DNA from: Halobellus sp. MBLA0158
Lineage (GTDB): Archaea; Halobacteriota; Halobacteria; Halobacteriales; Haloferacaceae
DNA: 64,000 nt
Direction: 5' to 3'
Assembly (NCBI RefSeq): GCF_041477585.1
Contig: NZ_JBGNYA010000001.1
Location: 1,922,001-1,986,000 of the forward strand
The position numbers and the translations under genes were made by a program. Below the pieces are notes generated by a model. That model was not told the origin of the DNA. It searched no databases and saw only the letters and a program-made list of their open reading frames with translations. This document shows, one piece after another, positions 17,857 to 25,810 of the stretch (position 1 is its first letter; each line of letters begins with the position of its first letter).

Positions 17857-18831
17857 ATGAGCCGGTATGGGTACGAGGTCGACTCCGAGACCGACGTCGA
17901 CAACATCGAGGGAAGCGCTCAGTCCTCAGCGGAGCAGGGGCACCTCGGAACGGAGTCCACCGAGGAGCGACTGCTCCCCGCAGAGGCGTTCTCGCTGCTC
18001 GGGAACGACACCCGTATCGAAATCTTACAGGCGATGGTGGACGCGGACGCCGACGCGACGCCGGTCGGTTTCACGGAGCTGTTCGAGCGGGTCGACATCG
18101 TCGACAGCGCGAACTTCAATTACCACCTGCAGAAGCTCACCGGCCACTTCATAAAACAGACCGAGGACGGCTACGAGTTCCGTCACCCGGGGCGAAAGGT
18201 GGTGAGCTCGATATTCGCCGGGACCCTCACCGACCGCGCCCAGGTCGGGTTCTTCCCGGTCGACGGCACGTGCCACTCCTGCGACGGCGACCTCCACGGG
18301 TGGTACGTCGACGAGGTCCTCACCATCGCCTGCGTCGATTGCACGACCGTTCTCGTGCGGTATCCGTTCCCGCCGGGCGGCATCGACGAGCGAACTCCCT
18401 CCGAGTTGCTGCAGGCGTTCCACCACTACGTTCGCCACCACTACTGTATGGCCGCCGACGGCGTCTGTCCCGAATGCACCGGGCCCGTCGAGACCGAGCC
18501 CGTCTACGATCCCTCGGAGAGCGACACCTTCGACGTGACGGTCGAACACACCTGCCAGCGGTGCGGATACGATCTGCAGTCGAGCGTGGGCGTGAATCTG
18601 CTCGACAACGCCGAGGTCCTGATGTTCCACTCGGAACGGGGCGTCGATCTGAGCACCGAGCCGTTCTGGCACTTCGAGTGGTGCGTGAGCGACAAGCACA
18701 CGACGGTCCTGTCTGAGGACCCGCTCCGTCTGCGCATCGACATCCGGTGCGACGGGGACGAACTGCAGATCGTACTGGACGACACGCTCTCGGTGATCGA
18801 GACGACGAGGGACGACGCGCGCTCGGAGTGA
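17857..18831 (+). CDS. Winged-helix regulator with two zinc ribbons
   Basis: Protein of 324 residues. After an acidic tail (1-38), residues 40-120 form an ArsR-like winged helix (AFSLLGNDTRIEILQAM, then a NFNYHLQKL recognition helix). The C-terminal part holds two zinc ribbons: Cys139/142 with Cys159/162, and Cys204/207 with Cys233/236. Such proteins are common haloarchaeal transcription regulators of unknown targets. The C-terminal ribbons could sense metal or redox state or serve only as fold. It follows acs on the same strand after 227 bases, so it may be independent; whether it controls acs or the nearby nos genes is not known. Confidence 0.82.
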   Translation: MSRYGYEVDSETDVDNIEGSAQSSAEQGHLGTESTEERLLPAEAFSLLGNDTRIEILQAMVDADADATPVGFTELFERVDIVDSANFNYHLQKLTGHFIKQTEDGYEFRHPGRKVVSSIFAGTLTDRAQVGFFPVDGTCHSCDGDLHGWYVDEVLTIACVDCTTVLVRYPFPPGGIDERTPSELLQAFHHYVRHHYCMAADGVCPECTGPVETEPVYDPSESDTFDVTVEHTCQRCGYDLQSSVGVNLLDNAEVLMFHSERGVDLSTEPFWHFEWCVSDKHTTVLSEDPLRLRIDIRCDGDELQIVLDDTLSVIETTRDDARSE

Positions 18832-18922
18832 GCGGCGCCGTTCTGTCCCCCGGGCCAGCGTCAAAACGGGGACGACCGATGATGCCTACCGGTCGGAACG
18901 GCGGGAGTACCGCCGTGCTGGA

Positions 18923-19525
18923 TTACTCGAAGAGTTCGACGGCCTGTTCGTAGCGGGCGGTGGGTTCGTCCCAGTCGACGACCTCGAAGAAGTTGTCGAT
19001 GAAGTCGCCGCGGGCCGGGCCGTAATCGTGGTAGTAGGAGTGCTCCCAGACGTCCAGCGCCAGGATCGGGTGGGAACCCCAGAGTGCGCCCTGGTCGTGC
19101 TTGTCGACGACGACGTTGCGCAGTTGGTTCGAGAACGAATCGTAGACCAGCAGCGCCCAGCCGCCCGCGTTGGACGCGGCGGCCTCGAACTCGCCCTTCC
19201 AGGCCTCGTAGGAGCCGAAGTCCTCTTCGATGCGGTCCGCGAGGTCGCCCGAGGGCTCGTCGCCGCCTTCAGGCGACATCGAGTTCCAGAAGAGGTCGTG
19301 CAGGATGTGACCCGACCCGTTGTGGGTCACGTCCCGGATCGCTCCGGCGGACGAGGAGAAGTCGCCCGCCTCGCGGTTCTCTTCGAGCGTCTCTTCGGCG
19401 CTGTTCCAGCCGTTCACGTAGCCCTGGTGGTGCGTGTCGTGATGCCACGTCAGCACCTGCTCGGAAATGTGCGGTTCCAGTGCGTCGTAGTCGTACGGCA
19501 ACGGTGGGAGATCGTATTCTGCCAT
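18923..19525 (-). CDS. sod: Superoxide dismutase (Mn/Fe family)
   Basis: Cytosolic enzyme of 200 residues converting superoxide to oxygen and hydrogen peroxide. The four metal ligands are His28 (LTWHHDTHH), His76 (HDLFW), Asp158 and His162 (LDVWEHSYY), aligned by eye with the bacterial Mn-enzyme. Haloarchaeal members are usually manganese enzymes; metal choice cannot be read with certainty. The ATG at 19525 gives the conserved N-terminus (MAEYDLPPLPYDYDALEPH). Upstream are a TTACGGTAA near-palindrome (about 19582-19590) and a perfect 7-bp inverted repeat at 19621-19640, which are candidate operators. Confidence 0.95.
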   Translation of the reverse strand: MAEYDLPPLPYDYDALEPHISEQVLTWHHDTHHQGYVNGWNSAEETLEENREAGDFSSSAGAIRDVTHNGSGHILHDLFWNSMSPEGGDEPSGDLADRIEEDFGSYEAWKGEFEAAASNAGGWALLVYDSFSNQLRNVVVDKHDQGALWGSHPILALDVWEHSYYHDYGPARGDFIDNFFEVVDWDEPTARYEQAVELFE

Positions 19526-19620
19526 TGCTATCACCAGTAGCCACAACGGGCGACGAGAATATGAGCGTTTTCTGTACTGCCTTACGGTAATTTTGCTGTC
19601 ATACTATCTTGGGCCGAAAT

Positions 19621-19640
19621 ACTGGTATTAGCGTACCAGT
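19621..19640. promoter_or_regulatory. Perfect inverted repeat upstream of sod
   Basis: ACTGGTA and TACCAGT, separated by six bases (TTAGCG), form a perfect 20-base dyad about 96 bases before the sod ATG and 140 bases after the acetyltransferase stop. The geometry fits a dimeric repressor site, though it could also be an RNA hairpin downstream of the acetyltransferase. The rest of 19526-19780 has no reading frame of note. Confidence 0.5.
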
Positions 19641-19780
19641 ACCGGGTCCGAATCCGCAGGCGCAGAAAACCAACAGACGCGTGATAAGAATCGCCGGGGA
19701 GCGACCCGTACTCGATTCCTGTGATGCGTGATCCACGGAACGCATCGACGAATCTCACGCCGGCCCGAAGGTCACTCGAA

Positions 19781-20536
19781 TCAGAGGTAGGCGGCGTCCC
19801 AGCGGACGGGCTTGCGTCGGTTGCCGCAGGCGTTGCACTCCAGGCGCTCCATCGTATCCATCGCGATGTCGAGGCTCTCGTCGACGCCGCACATCCAGCC
19901 GTACTTCTCCGTCCGGTCGCCGTCGAGATAGACCGCGAAGAACGGCGCGTCCGAGCCCCGGACGGACTCGTCGTAGGCGACGTGGACCGTCGTCCCGTCG
20001 GCGTCGCGCTCGACGAGCCCCGTGGGGTCGGTCTCTTCCTCGTCGAGGAACGTCGAGTAGACCCGCTCGGTGAAGGTCTCGCCGTGGATCTCGACGGGCC
20101 GTTCGCCGACCTCGCTGAAGCCCTGTTCCTCGTAGAACGAGACGCCCTCTTCGTTCTCGGTGAGCACGCGGCCCTCCAGGCGGTCGACGCCGCCGTCGAC
20201 GAGCTCCTGTTCGAGCCGCGCGAGCAACTGCGAGCCGATCCCCTCGCCGCGGTGCGCCGGGACGACGTGGAGCCAATCGAGGTAGCCGACGGTCTCGCGG
20301 CCGTCGGAAATCTCGCTTTGGGCGAATCCGACGACGCTCCCCTCGTCTTCCGCGAGGACGAACACCTCGCTGTCGTCGCCGAGCGAGTCCGTCACGCGCT
20401 CTGTGCTGTACCACTTGTCGACGGCCGCGGTGATCACGTCCTCGTCTATGGCGTGGCCGTAGGAGGCCCGTAACGATTCGGTGGCGACCCGGCGAATCTC
20501 GTCGACGTCGTCCGTCGTCGCATCGCGCACGTCCAT
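19781..20536 (-). CDS. GNAT acetyltransferase with C-terminal Cys-containing domain
   Basis: Protein of 251 residues. Residues 1-150 are a GNAT fold with the acetyl-CoA loop RGEGIGSQLL near 95-104 and the VSFYEEQGFSEVG terminal strand. Residues about 165-251 form a second domain with a beta-rich segment (FFAVYLDGDRTEKYGWMCG) and a CxxC (LECNACGNRRKP) near the C-terminus, resembling the haloarchaeal DUF5816 type. The CG near residue 218 plus the CxxC may bind zinc. The substrate is unknown; protein or small-molecule N-acetylation are both possible. Confidence 0.82.
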   Translation of the reverse strand: MDVRDATTDDVDEIRRVATESLRASYGHAIDEDVITAAVDKWYSTERVTDSLGDDSEVFVLAEDEGSVVGFAQSEISDGRETVGYLDWLHVVPAHRGEGIGSQLLARLEQELVDGGVDRLEGRVLTENEEGVSFYEEQGFSEVGERPVEIHGETFTERVYSTFLDEEETDPTGLVERDADGTTVHVAYDESVRGSDAPFFAVYLDGDRTEKYGWMCGVDESLDIAMDTMERLECNACGNRRKPVRWDAAYL

Positions 20537-20682
20537 AGTAGTCGATTCGGCGTCCTCCTACTTGACATTCAGGGACATCGGCGCCTGGGTGGGACTCTTT
20601 CCCAATACGAACGGAGATACCCGGAAATTACTGAATGGATGTCAAATTCGACGCGTCGACGGCGGCGTGCCGCGCGCCCGAG

Positions 20683-20690
20683 CATATAAG
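20683..20690 (+). promoter_or_regulatory. TATA box of the SPYxG-repeat gene
   Basis: CATATAAG centred about 27 bases before the ATG at 20714. This indicates a leaderless transcript and decides that start over the in-frame upstream ATG at 20690. Confidence 0.6.
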
Positions 20691-20713
20691 TGCGCAGCGG
20701 ACGCCCTCCCGGT

Positions 20714-21133
20714 ATGAGCGGCCCCGACGACGGGACGGCGGACGAGGCGGCCGAGGACGCCGGATCGGTCACCTTCACCGTCGCCATCGAGCACGGCGAG
20801 ACGATCATCACGATGCGCGGCGACCGCGACACCGCGGTGATCGTGCGCTCCGAGATGGGCGAGCGGATCTACCTCCCGCCGGAGGACTTCGAGCGCGAGG
20901 CCAAGAGCGCGAGTCCATATCAAGGCGCCGAGGACGCCAGCCCCTACCGCGGCGCCGAGAGTTCCAGCCCGTATCAGGGCGCCGAAAGCTCCAGTCCCTA
21001 CCGCGGCATCGAGAGCGACAGCCCGTATCAGGCCGCGCGCGAGGAACTTCCGAGCGAGGGAATGGTCCCCACCGCGGACGGCTATCGGATCCGCCACCCC
21101 GAGCCCGCACGCGACGTGCGCGTGTTACGCTAA
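20714..21133 (+). CDS. SPYxG-repeat protein of unknown function
   Basis: Predicted soluble acidic protein of 139 residues. Residues 16-60 form a beta-rich segment (VTFTVAIEHGETIITMRGDRD). Residues about 66-110 contain five nine-residue repeats of the type xSPYQGAEx, in which Gln and Arg alternate after the Tyr (SPYQ, SPYR, SPYQ, SPYR, SPYQ). The C-terminus (GYRIRHPEPARDVRVLR) is basic and may be a separate conserved tail. I recognise no catalytic motif. Its TAA overlaps the stop of the convergent glycosyltransferase gene. Confidence 0.75.
   Translation: MSGPDDGTADEAAEDAGSVTFTVAIEHGETIITMRGDRDTAVIVRSEMGERIYLPPEDFEREAKSASPYQGAEDASPYRGAESSSPYQGAESSSPYRGIESDSPYQAAREELPSEGMVPTADGYRIRHPEPARDVRVLR
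20909..21043 (+). repeat. Five 27-bp coding repeats
   Basis: Five in-frame 27-base units encode the xSPY(Q/R)GAEx repeats. Alternate units are closest to each other (TATCAGGGC-type against TACCGCGGC-type), which suggests growth by 54-base steps. The last unit has drifted (QAARE). Confidence 0.8.
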
Positions 21134-22203
21134 GAACCGCTCGCTTCCTGACTCCCGTCGCCGAGGATCTCCTCGTAGAAGCCGACCGTCTCGTCGACGA
21201 CTTCCGCCCAGGTGATCGGCTCGTACTCGGGCGTCCCTTCGAGGTCGAGGCCGCGTTCGATCCCCGCGGCGATCGACTCCGAGTCGGGGTCGACCTCGAC
21301 GACGCAGTCGTCGGGGAGCACCTCGTTGACGCCGCTTTCTGTCGCCACGACGCGGGTCCCCGCCGAGAGCGCCTCCGTGATCGTGATGCCGAACGGCTCC
21401 GCGAGCGACGGCGAGACGAACAGGTCCGCCGAGGCGTAGTAGTCGCCCAGTTCCTCCTCGGGCACGTAGCCCACCCACTCGATCCGGTCGTCGACGCCGA
21501 GCAGTTCGGCGAACCGCTTCAGCTGGTCGGTGAGGTGACCCGAGCCGCCCATCACGAGCGTCACGTCGTCGCGGCGGAGCTTATCGAGGGCGTAGACCAG
21601 GTGGGAGATGCCCTTCTGGTCGGTGTGGCGGCCGACGAAAAAGAGCATCTTCCCGTCGATGCCGAGCTCGGCCTTGTAGTCGCGGCCGGTCGTCTCGCAC
21701 TCCGAGAAGCCGTTGTAGATGACTCGGCAGTCGCCGCCGTACTGCCTGCGCACCTCGTCGGCGGTGAGCTGGCTCACCGCGATCAGGTGATCCGCGCGCT
21801 CGACGAGGCGCCGCTCGGTCTCGACCTCGCGCTTCGGCGGATCGACGTTCCGGTCGTTCGAAAGCGAGTGGAAGGTGGTCACCCACTCGACGTCGGCGTT
21901 CGAGGCCGCGCGCGATCCCGGGCCGTAGCCGAACCAATCGTGGGTGTGGATGAGGTCCGCGTCCGCGGCGCGCTCGGCGAACGTCGAACTCATCCGGCCG
22001 ACCCGGGTGATAATGTCGCCGTCGCCGGTCGGGACGGCGACGATTCCCTCCCGGTCCCGCGGCGCGTACTCGGCTGGGAGCACCAGTTCGACGTCGAGGC
22101 CGCGTGCCCGCATCCCGTCGAACAACTCCCCGACGTGGGTGTCGAGTCCGCCGCTCACGTTCGGGGGGAACCCCCAACCGAGCATCAGCACTTTCGGCGA
22201 CAT
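21130..22203 (-). CDS. Glycosyltransferase family 4 (GlgA-like)
   Basis: Cytosolic GT-B glycosyltransferase of 357 residues. The N-terminus (MLGWGFPPNVSGGLDTHVGEL) is the acceptor-side glycine loop of GT4. The donor half holds FVGRHTDQKGISHLV and the E-x7-E motif EPFGITITEALSAG. It resembles glycogen-synthase-like and sucrose-synthase-like archaeal GT4 enzymes; donor and acceptor are unknown. The ATG at 22203 fits the family start, nine codons after an earlier in-frame ATG. Its TAG stop shares bases with the TAA of the convergent repeat-protein gene. Confidence 0.88.
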   Translation of the reverse strand: MSPKVLMLGWGFPPNVSGGLDTHVGELFDGMRARGLDVELVLPAEYAPRDREGIVAVPTGDGDIITRVGRMSSTFAERAADADLIHTHDWFGYGPGSRAASNADVEWVTTFHSLSNDRNVDPPKREVETERRLVERADHLIAVSQLTADEVRRQYGGDCRVIYNGFSECETTGRDYKAELGIDGKMLFFVGRHTDQKGISHLVYALDKLRRDDVTLVMGGSGHLTDQLKRFAELLGVDDRIEWVGYVPEEELGDYYASADLFVSPSLAEPFGITITEALSAGTRVVATESGVNEVLPDDCVVEVDPDSESIAAGIERGLDLEGTPEYEPITWAEVVDETVGFYEEILGDGSQEASGS

Positions 22204-22319
22204 CTCTTTGGAACCACCACGTTCGATCACATAAGTTCTGTCGCCGCGGCAGCGTCCCGAGGGGCCGTCGATCGACGATAAACCGAAATCCGCTTGACGT
22301 GTCGGCGTCAGGGTCCCGT

Positions 22320-22988
22320 ATGCACGTCGTCGTCAACGCCGCCGTCAGCGCCGACGGGAAGCTCTCGACGCGCCGGCACGAGCAGGTCCGGATCAGCGGC
22401 CCCGACGACTTCGACCGCGTCGATCGGCTCCGCGCGGAGAGTGACGCCGTCCTCGTCGGCGTCGGCACCGTGCTCGCGGACGACCCGCACCTCACGCTCG
22501 ACGACCCCGACCGCCGGGCAAATCGGGAGCGGCGCGGCGAGGAGCCCACCCCCGCCCGCGTCGTCGTCGACTCGACGGGCCGGACCCCGACCGACGCGCG
22601 GATCCTCGACGACGCGGCGACGACGTACGTCCTCGCCGCGGAGGCCATCGCCGACGAACGCCGGGCGGCGCTCGAATCGGCGGGCGCGGAGGTGCTCGTC
22701 GCCGGCGAGGAGCGCGTGGCGCTCGCGGCGGCGCTCGACGCGCTCGAAGACGAAGGGATCGAGGCGCTGATGGTCGAGGGCGGCGGCGAGATCATCTTCT
22801 CGCTCTTCGAGGCCGGTCTCGTCGACGAGCTCTCGGTGTACGTGGGCTCGCTGCTCATCGGCGGCCGCGACGCCCCGACTCTCGCCGACGGCGAGGGATT
22901 CGTCGAGTCGTTCCCCTCGCTCTCGCTCCGGGACGTATCTCGGATCGACGACGGCGTCCTCCTGCGGTACGACGTCGGGACTGAGTGA
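22320..22988 (+). CDS. 2,5-diamino-6-(ribosylamino)pyrimidinone phosphate reductase
   Basis: Cytosolic enzyme of 222 residues related to the RibD reductase domain and archaeal ArfC/RIB7. It should reduce the ribosyl side chain of the pyrimidine intermediate in riboflavin and F420 precursor synthesis with NADPH. Marks are NAAVSADGKLSTR at 6-18, GVGTVLADDPHLT near 51-63, and the MVEGGGEII motif near 159-167. The ATG at 22320 is the family start. No other riboflavin gene is nearby; thioredoxin follows on the same strand after 83 bases. Confidence 0.9.
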   Translation: MHVVVNAAVSADGKLSTRRHEQVRISGPDDFDRVDRLRAESDAVLVGVGTVLADDPHLTLDDPDRRANRERRGEEPTPARVVVDSTGRTPTDARILDDAATTYVLAAEAIADERRAALESAGAEVLVAGEERVALAAALDALEDEGIEALMVEGGGEIIFSLFEAGLVDELSVYVGSLLIGGRDAPTLADGEGFVESFPSLSLRDVSRIDDGVLLRYDVGTE

Positions 22989-23071
22989 GCCGCGGCGCCG
23001 ACTCCGGCGGTCGTGCGGCGGTCGCCCCAACCCTCGAAATAGGTAAGAGGCTCCCCCGACTACGGGACGGT

Positions 23072-23410
23072 ATGAGTACGCCAGAAGCGACCGGCGCGCC
23101 GATCCACATCGAGAGCCAAGCGCAGTTCGACGAGCTCGTGGCCGACCACGACGTCGTCCTCGTCGACTATCACGCCGAGTGGTGCGGCCCCTGCAAGATG
23201 CTCGAACCGACCGTCGAAGAGCTCGCCGCCGAGACCGACGCGGTCGTCCTGAAGGTCGACATCGACGAGCATCAGGACCTCGCGCGCGATGCGGGCGTCC
23301 GGTCGGTGCCGACACTGGAGTTCTACAAGAACGGCGAGTCCCAGGACCGCGTCATCGGCGTCCAGGACAAAGACGACCTCCTCAACGTCATCGAGGAGCT
23401 CTCGGCCTGA
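23072..23410 (+). CDS. trxA: Thioredoxin
   Basis: Protein of 112 residues with the redox motif WCGPCK at 37-42, the cis-proline region VRSVPTLEFYKNG and the C-terminal helix. It is a cytosolic dithiol-disulfide reductase. The start at 23072 gives an N-terminal extension of about 15 residues before the core fold, usual in haloarchaea. Haloarchaea carry several thioredoxins, so the symbol is generic. It converges with the small C2H2 protein gene. Confidence 0.92.
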   Translation: MSTPEATGAPIHIESQAQFDELVADHDVVLVDYHAEWCGPCKMLEPTVEELAAETDAVVLKVDIDEHQDLARDAGVRSVPTLEFYKNGESQDRVIGVQDKDDLLNVIEELSA

Positions 23411-23494
23411 CGGACGCGAACGTCGGCGACCGTCGGTTCTCGGAGTGAAATCACAGAATGGATCGAGGAGAAAGGGGGACCGTAGACTGGGTTT

Positions 23495-23683
23495 TCATTC
23501 GAGTTCGACTGCTGTGATCGGGGCGAGTTCGACGTTGTGGCCGGTCTCGGCACGATGGGCCTCCAGCTGCTCTTGGGCCACCCGTTCGCCGGCAATGACG
23601 GATTCGGTCGGGCAGTCGTGACAGACCAGGTGGTAGACGGACCGTTGCTCCTCGGAGGTGTTGGTGTCGACGGCGTGTGTCAC
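23495..23683 (-). CDS. 62-residue C2H2-type mini zinc-finger protein
   Basis: Small acidic protein of 62 residues with Cys21 and Cys24 (LVCHDC) and His43 and His49 (EAHRAETGH). The spacing C-x2-C-x18-H-x5-H suggests a single zinc-binding finger. Haloarchaea encode many such one-domain zinc-finger microproteins; some have been tied to lipid, biofilm or stress regulation. It may bind nucleic acid or a protein partner. It has no membrane segment. The gene is isolated between thioredoxin (convergent) and a 209-base region upstream of SBDS that contains a TCAGTG/CACTGA inverted repeat (23739-23754). Confidence 0.75.
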   Translation of the reverse strand: MTHAVDTNTSEEQRSVYHLVCHDCPTESVIAGERVAQEQLEAHRAETGHNVELAPITAVELE

Positions 23684-23892
23684 GGTTGAACACTATCGCC
23701 GACAGCTATAACTAATCGTGAATTATGCATCCGATCGCTCAGTGTAACCACTGATTAATCGGGGAGCCCCGCGGTCACGGTCGTGATTGATCCGAGCGCT
23801 CAGGTCGACGGGGTACGGTGATCCGCGCCCGACCCGGCGGCGACGCGGCGCGGCGGGGAGGGCTTTTTACCCCCGAGAGAGAAAGAAGCGGT

Positions 23893-24618
23893 ATGATCTC
23901 ACTTGACGAGGCCGTGACGGCCCGGCTCGAATCGCACGGCGAGCGGTTCGAGGTGCTCGTCGATCCGGACGCGGCGCTGGCGATCAAACGCGGCGAGTTC
24001 GAGGGCGACCTAGAGGACGTGATCGCCGCCGAGGACGTCTTTGAGGACGCGTCCCGCGGCGACCGGCCCGCCGAGTCCGACTTAGAGACCGTCTTCGGGA
24101 CGACAGATCCCCTAGAGATCATCCCCGAGGTCGTACAGCGCGGGGAGATCCAAATCACGGCCGAGCAGCGACGCGAGATGCAAGAACAGAAGCGCAAACA
24201 GCTGATCAACCGCATCGCGCGGAACGCGGTGAACCCCCAGATGGACAACGCGCCGCACCCGCCCGAGCGGATCGAGCGCGCGCTCGAAGAGGCGGGCTTC
24301 CGCGTCGACCCGATGGAGCCGGTCGAATCGCAGGTCGACGACGCGCTGGACGAGTTGCGGCCGGTGATTCCGATCCGGTTCGACGAGGTGACCGTCGCGG
24401 TCCAGATCCCCGCGGAGTACGCCGGCAAGACCCAGGCCCAGGTGCGGGAGTACGGTGACCTCGAACGCGAGGAGTGGCAGCCCGACGGCTCGTGGGTCGG
24501 CGTCGTCACCTTCCCCGCGGGGATGCAGAACGACTTCTACGATCTCGTGAACGAACACACCTCCGGCGAGGCGGAGACGCGCATCATCAAAGACAAGGAC
24601 GAACTCAGCACGCGATAG
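23893..24618 (+). CDS. Ribosome assembly protein SBDS
   Basis: Protein of 241 residues, the archaeal homologue of the Shwachman-Bodian-Diamond protein. It acts in late maturation of the large ribosomal subunit, in eukaryotes by freeing eIF6 together with an EF2-like GTPase. The N-terminal FYSH domain ([19 protein letters not shown]) is followed by a helical domain ([29 protein letters not shown]) and a ferredoxin-like C-terminal domain. The ATG at 23893 lies just after a purine-rich AGAGAGAAAGAAG tract. Operon partners often seen in archaea (exosome, proteasome) are not beside it here; FUN14 lies convergent downstream. Confidence 0.95.
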   Translation: MISLDEAVTARLESHGERFEVLVDPDAALAIKRGEFEGDLEDVIAAEDVFEDASRGDRPAESDLETVFGTTDPLEIIPEVVQRGEIQITAEQRREMQEQKRKQLINRIARNAVNPQMDNAPHPPERIERALEEAGFRVDPMEPVESQVDDALDELRPVIPIRFDEVTVAVQIPAEYAGKTQAQVREYGDLEREEWQPDGSWVGVVTFPAGMQNDFYDLVNEHTSGEAETRIIKDKDELSTR

Positions 24619-24652
24619 CGGCGACAGCGGCCAAAATCGGCGCCGAAGACGA

Positions 24653-24985
24653 TTACCCCTTCTTGAAGCCGACGAGGAAGCCGCCGGTGAAGCCCGCCGA
24701 GATCGACAGCGTCGAGAGGATCGTCGAGAGCCAGTCCGGCGGGGCGCCCGTCGCGGCGTTCTGGGCCGGCTCTATGATCCCCGCCGTGAGCCGCTCCCAG
24801 TCGACGGTGAGGATGCCGCGCGATTCGAGGAACTTGAAGAGCGCGAGTTCGAGGCCGACGATCACGGCGATGATCTTCGCGACCTTCTTCGCCGCGAACC
24901 CGATGATCCCCCCGATGACCGCGCCGCTCCCGAATTCGAGGCCGAGCTGAGTCGGGTCCAGGGACAACTGCAACGACTCGAACAT
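24653..24985 (-). CDS. FUN14 family membrane protein
   Basis: Membrane protein of 110 residues with a glycine-rich helix GSGAVIGGIIGFAAKKVAKI, a second hydrophobic helix and a C-terminal helix ISAGFTGGFLVGFKKG. This small glycine-helix layout is typical of the prokaryotic FUN14 family. Eukaryotic FUN14 proteins are mitochondrial outer-membrane factors; the archaeal role is unknown. The ATG at 24985 is chosen as the family start. It converges on SBDS with a 34-base gap. Confidence 0.82.
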   Translation of the reverse strand: MFESLQLSLDPTQLGLEFGSGAVIGGIIGFAAKKVAKIIAVIVGLELALFKFLESRGILTVDWERLTAGIIEPAQNAATGAPPDWLSTILSTLSISAGFTGGFLVGFKKG

Positions 24986-25120
24986 AGCTGACCTCCGCTT
25001 CGGCGGTATAAGTCGTTTGTGGAGGTTCGGCCCCCGATCGTTCACGCGACTTGACATATATCGGGGCTCTGACAGGCGCAATATACAACTAATGTGGGAC
25101 GAAACGGACCCCATCGGAAT

Positions 25121-25606
25121 ATGGACGAACGCGATATTCGCCTCCTGAAAGCTATCTCGGACCTCGGTACCGGGAGCCCGGAGCGGCTTCACGAAGAGAC
25201 CGACATCCCGGTCTCGACGATCCACTACCGCCTGAACAACCTCCGCGAAGCGGGCATCATCGAGAACGACCTCTACGACATCGACCTCGAAGCCGTCGGC
25301 CTCGGCGTGACCGTCATCGTGGAACTGCTGACGGACTACAACGGCTCACACCACGACTTCGAGGACAAGATCCTCGACGTCGAGGGCGTCTCGCAGGCGT
25401 ACTTCACGATGGGCGAGACCGACTTCGTCGTGATCGCACACCTCCCCGACCAGGAGATGGTCGAGCGGCTCATCACCGACCTGGAGACCATCGAGGAGAT
25501 CCGGCGGACGAACTCGACGTTCGTCGTCTCGTCGCTCCGACACAGCACGCGGGCGTTCGAACACTACGATCTGGAGACGCTCCTGGAGGAACTGGCCGAC
25601 GAGTGA
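25121..25606 (+). CDS. Lrp/AsnC family transcription regulator
   Basis: Protein of 161 residues. An N-terminal winged helix-turn-helix (ERDIRLLKAISDLG, then PVSTIHYRLNNLREAGII) is followed by an alpha/beta RAM-like domain (YFTMGETDFVVIAHLPD) that in this family binds amino acids and builds octamers. The ATG at 25121 directly precedes the HTH. The target genes are not evident. Neighbours are FUN14, divergent, and tRNA-Lys, which starts 8 bases beyond its stop on the other strand. Confidence 0.9.
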   Translation: MDERDIRLLKAISDLGTGSPERLHEETDIPVSTIHYRLNNLREAGIIENDLYDIDLEAVGLGVTVIVELLTDYNGSHHDFEDKILDVEGVSQAYFTMGETDFVVIAHLPDQEMVERLITDLETIEEIRRTNSTFVVSSLRHSTRAFEHYDLETLLEELADE

Positions 25607-25614
25607 AGAACGAA

Positions 25615-25688
25615 CGGGCCGGACGCGATTTGAACGCGCGACCGTCTGATTAAGAGTCAGACGCTCTGCCGGACTGAGCTACCGGCCC
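25615..25688 (-). tRNA. tRNA-Lys (CTT)
   Basis: The minus strand folds as a full cloverleaf: acceptor GGGCCGG/CCGGCCC, D-arm with TAGCTCAGT, anticodon stem TCTGA/TCAGA around loop CTCTTAA (anticodon CTT), T-arm with TTCAAAT, and discriminator G. It has no intron and no encoded CCA. It decodes AAG, the common lysine codon at high GC. Confidence 0.95.
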
Positions 25689-25810
25689 ACTGCAATCGCT
25701 CATTCCGGTGGGGTAAGTAAAGATGTTTCCTTTCGGCCGGCGGGCTCGGATACGGGGACGCCGCGCGAACGAGTGCTGTTAAGTGGCGGCCGACCGCAGT
25801 GGTCCACATA

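Noticed and set aside
20909-21043. Regular 27-bp repeats as a CRISPR array
   Set aside because: The repeats are contiguous, without spacers, and lie in frame inside a coding gene.
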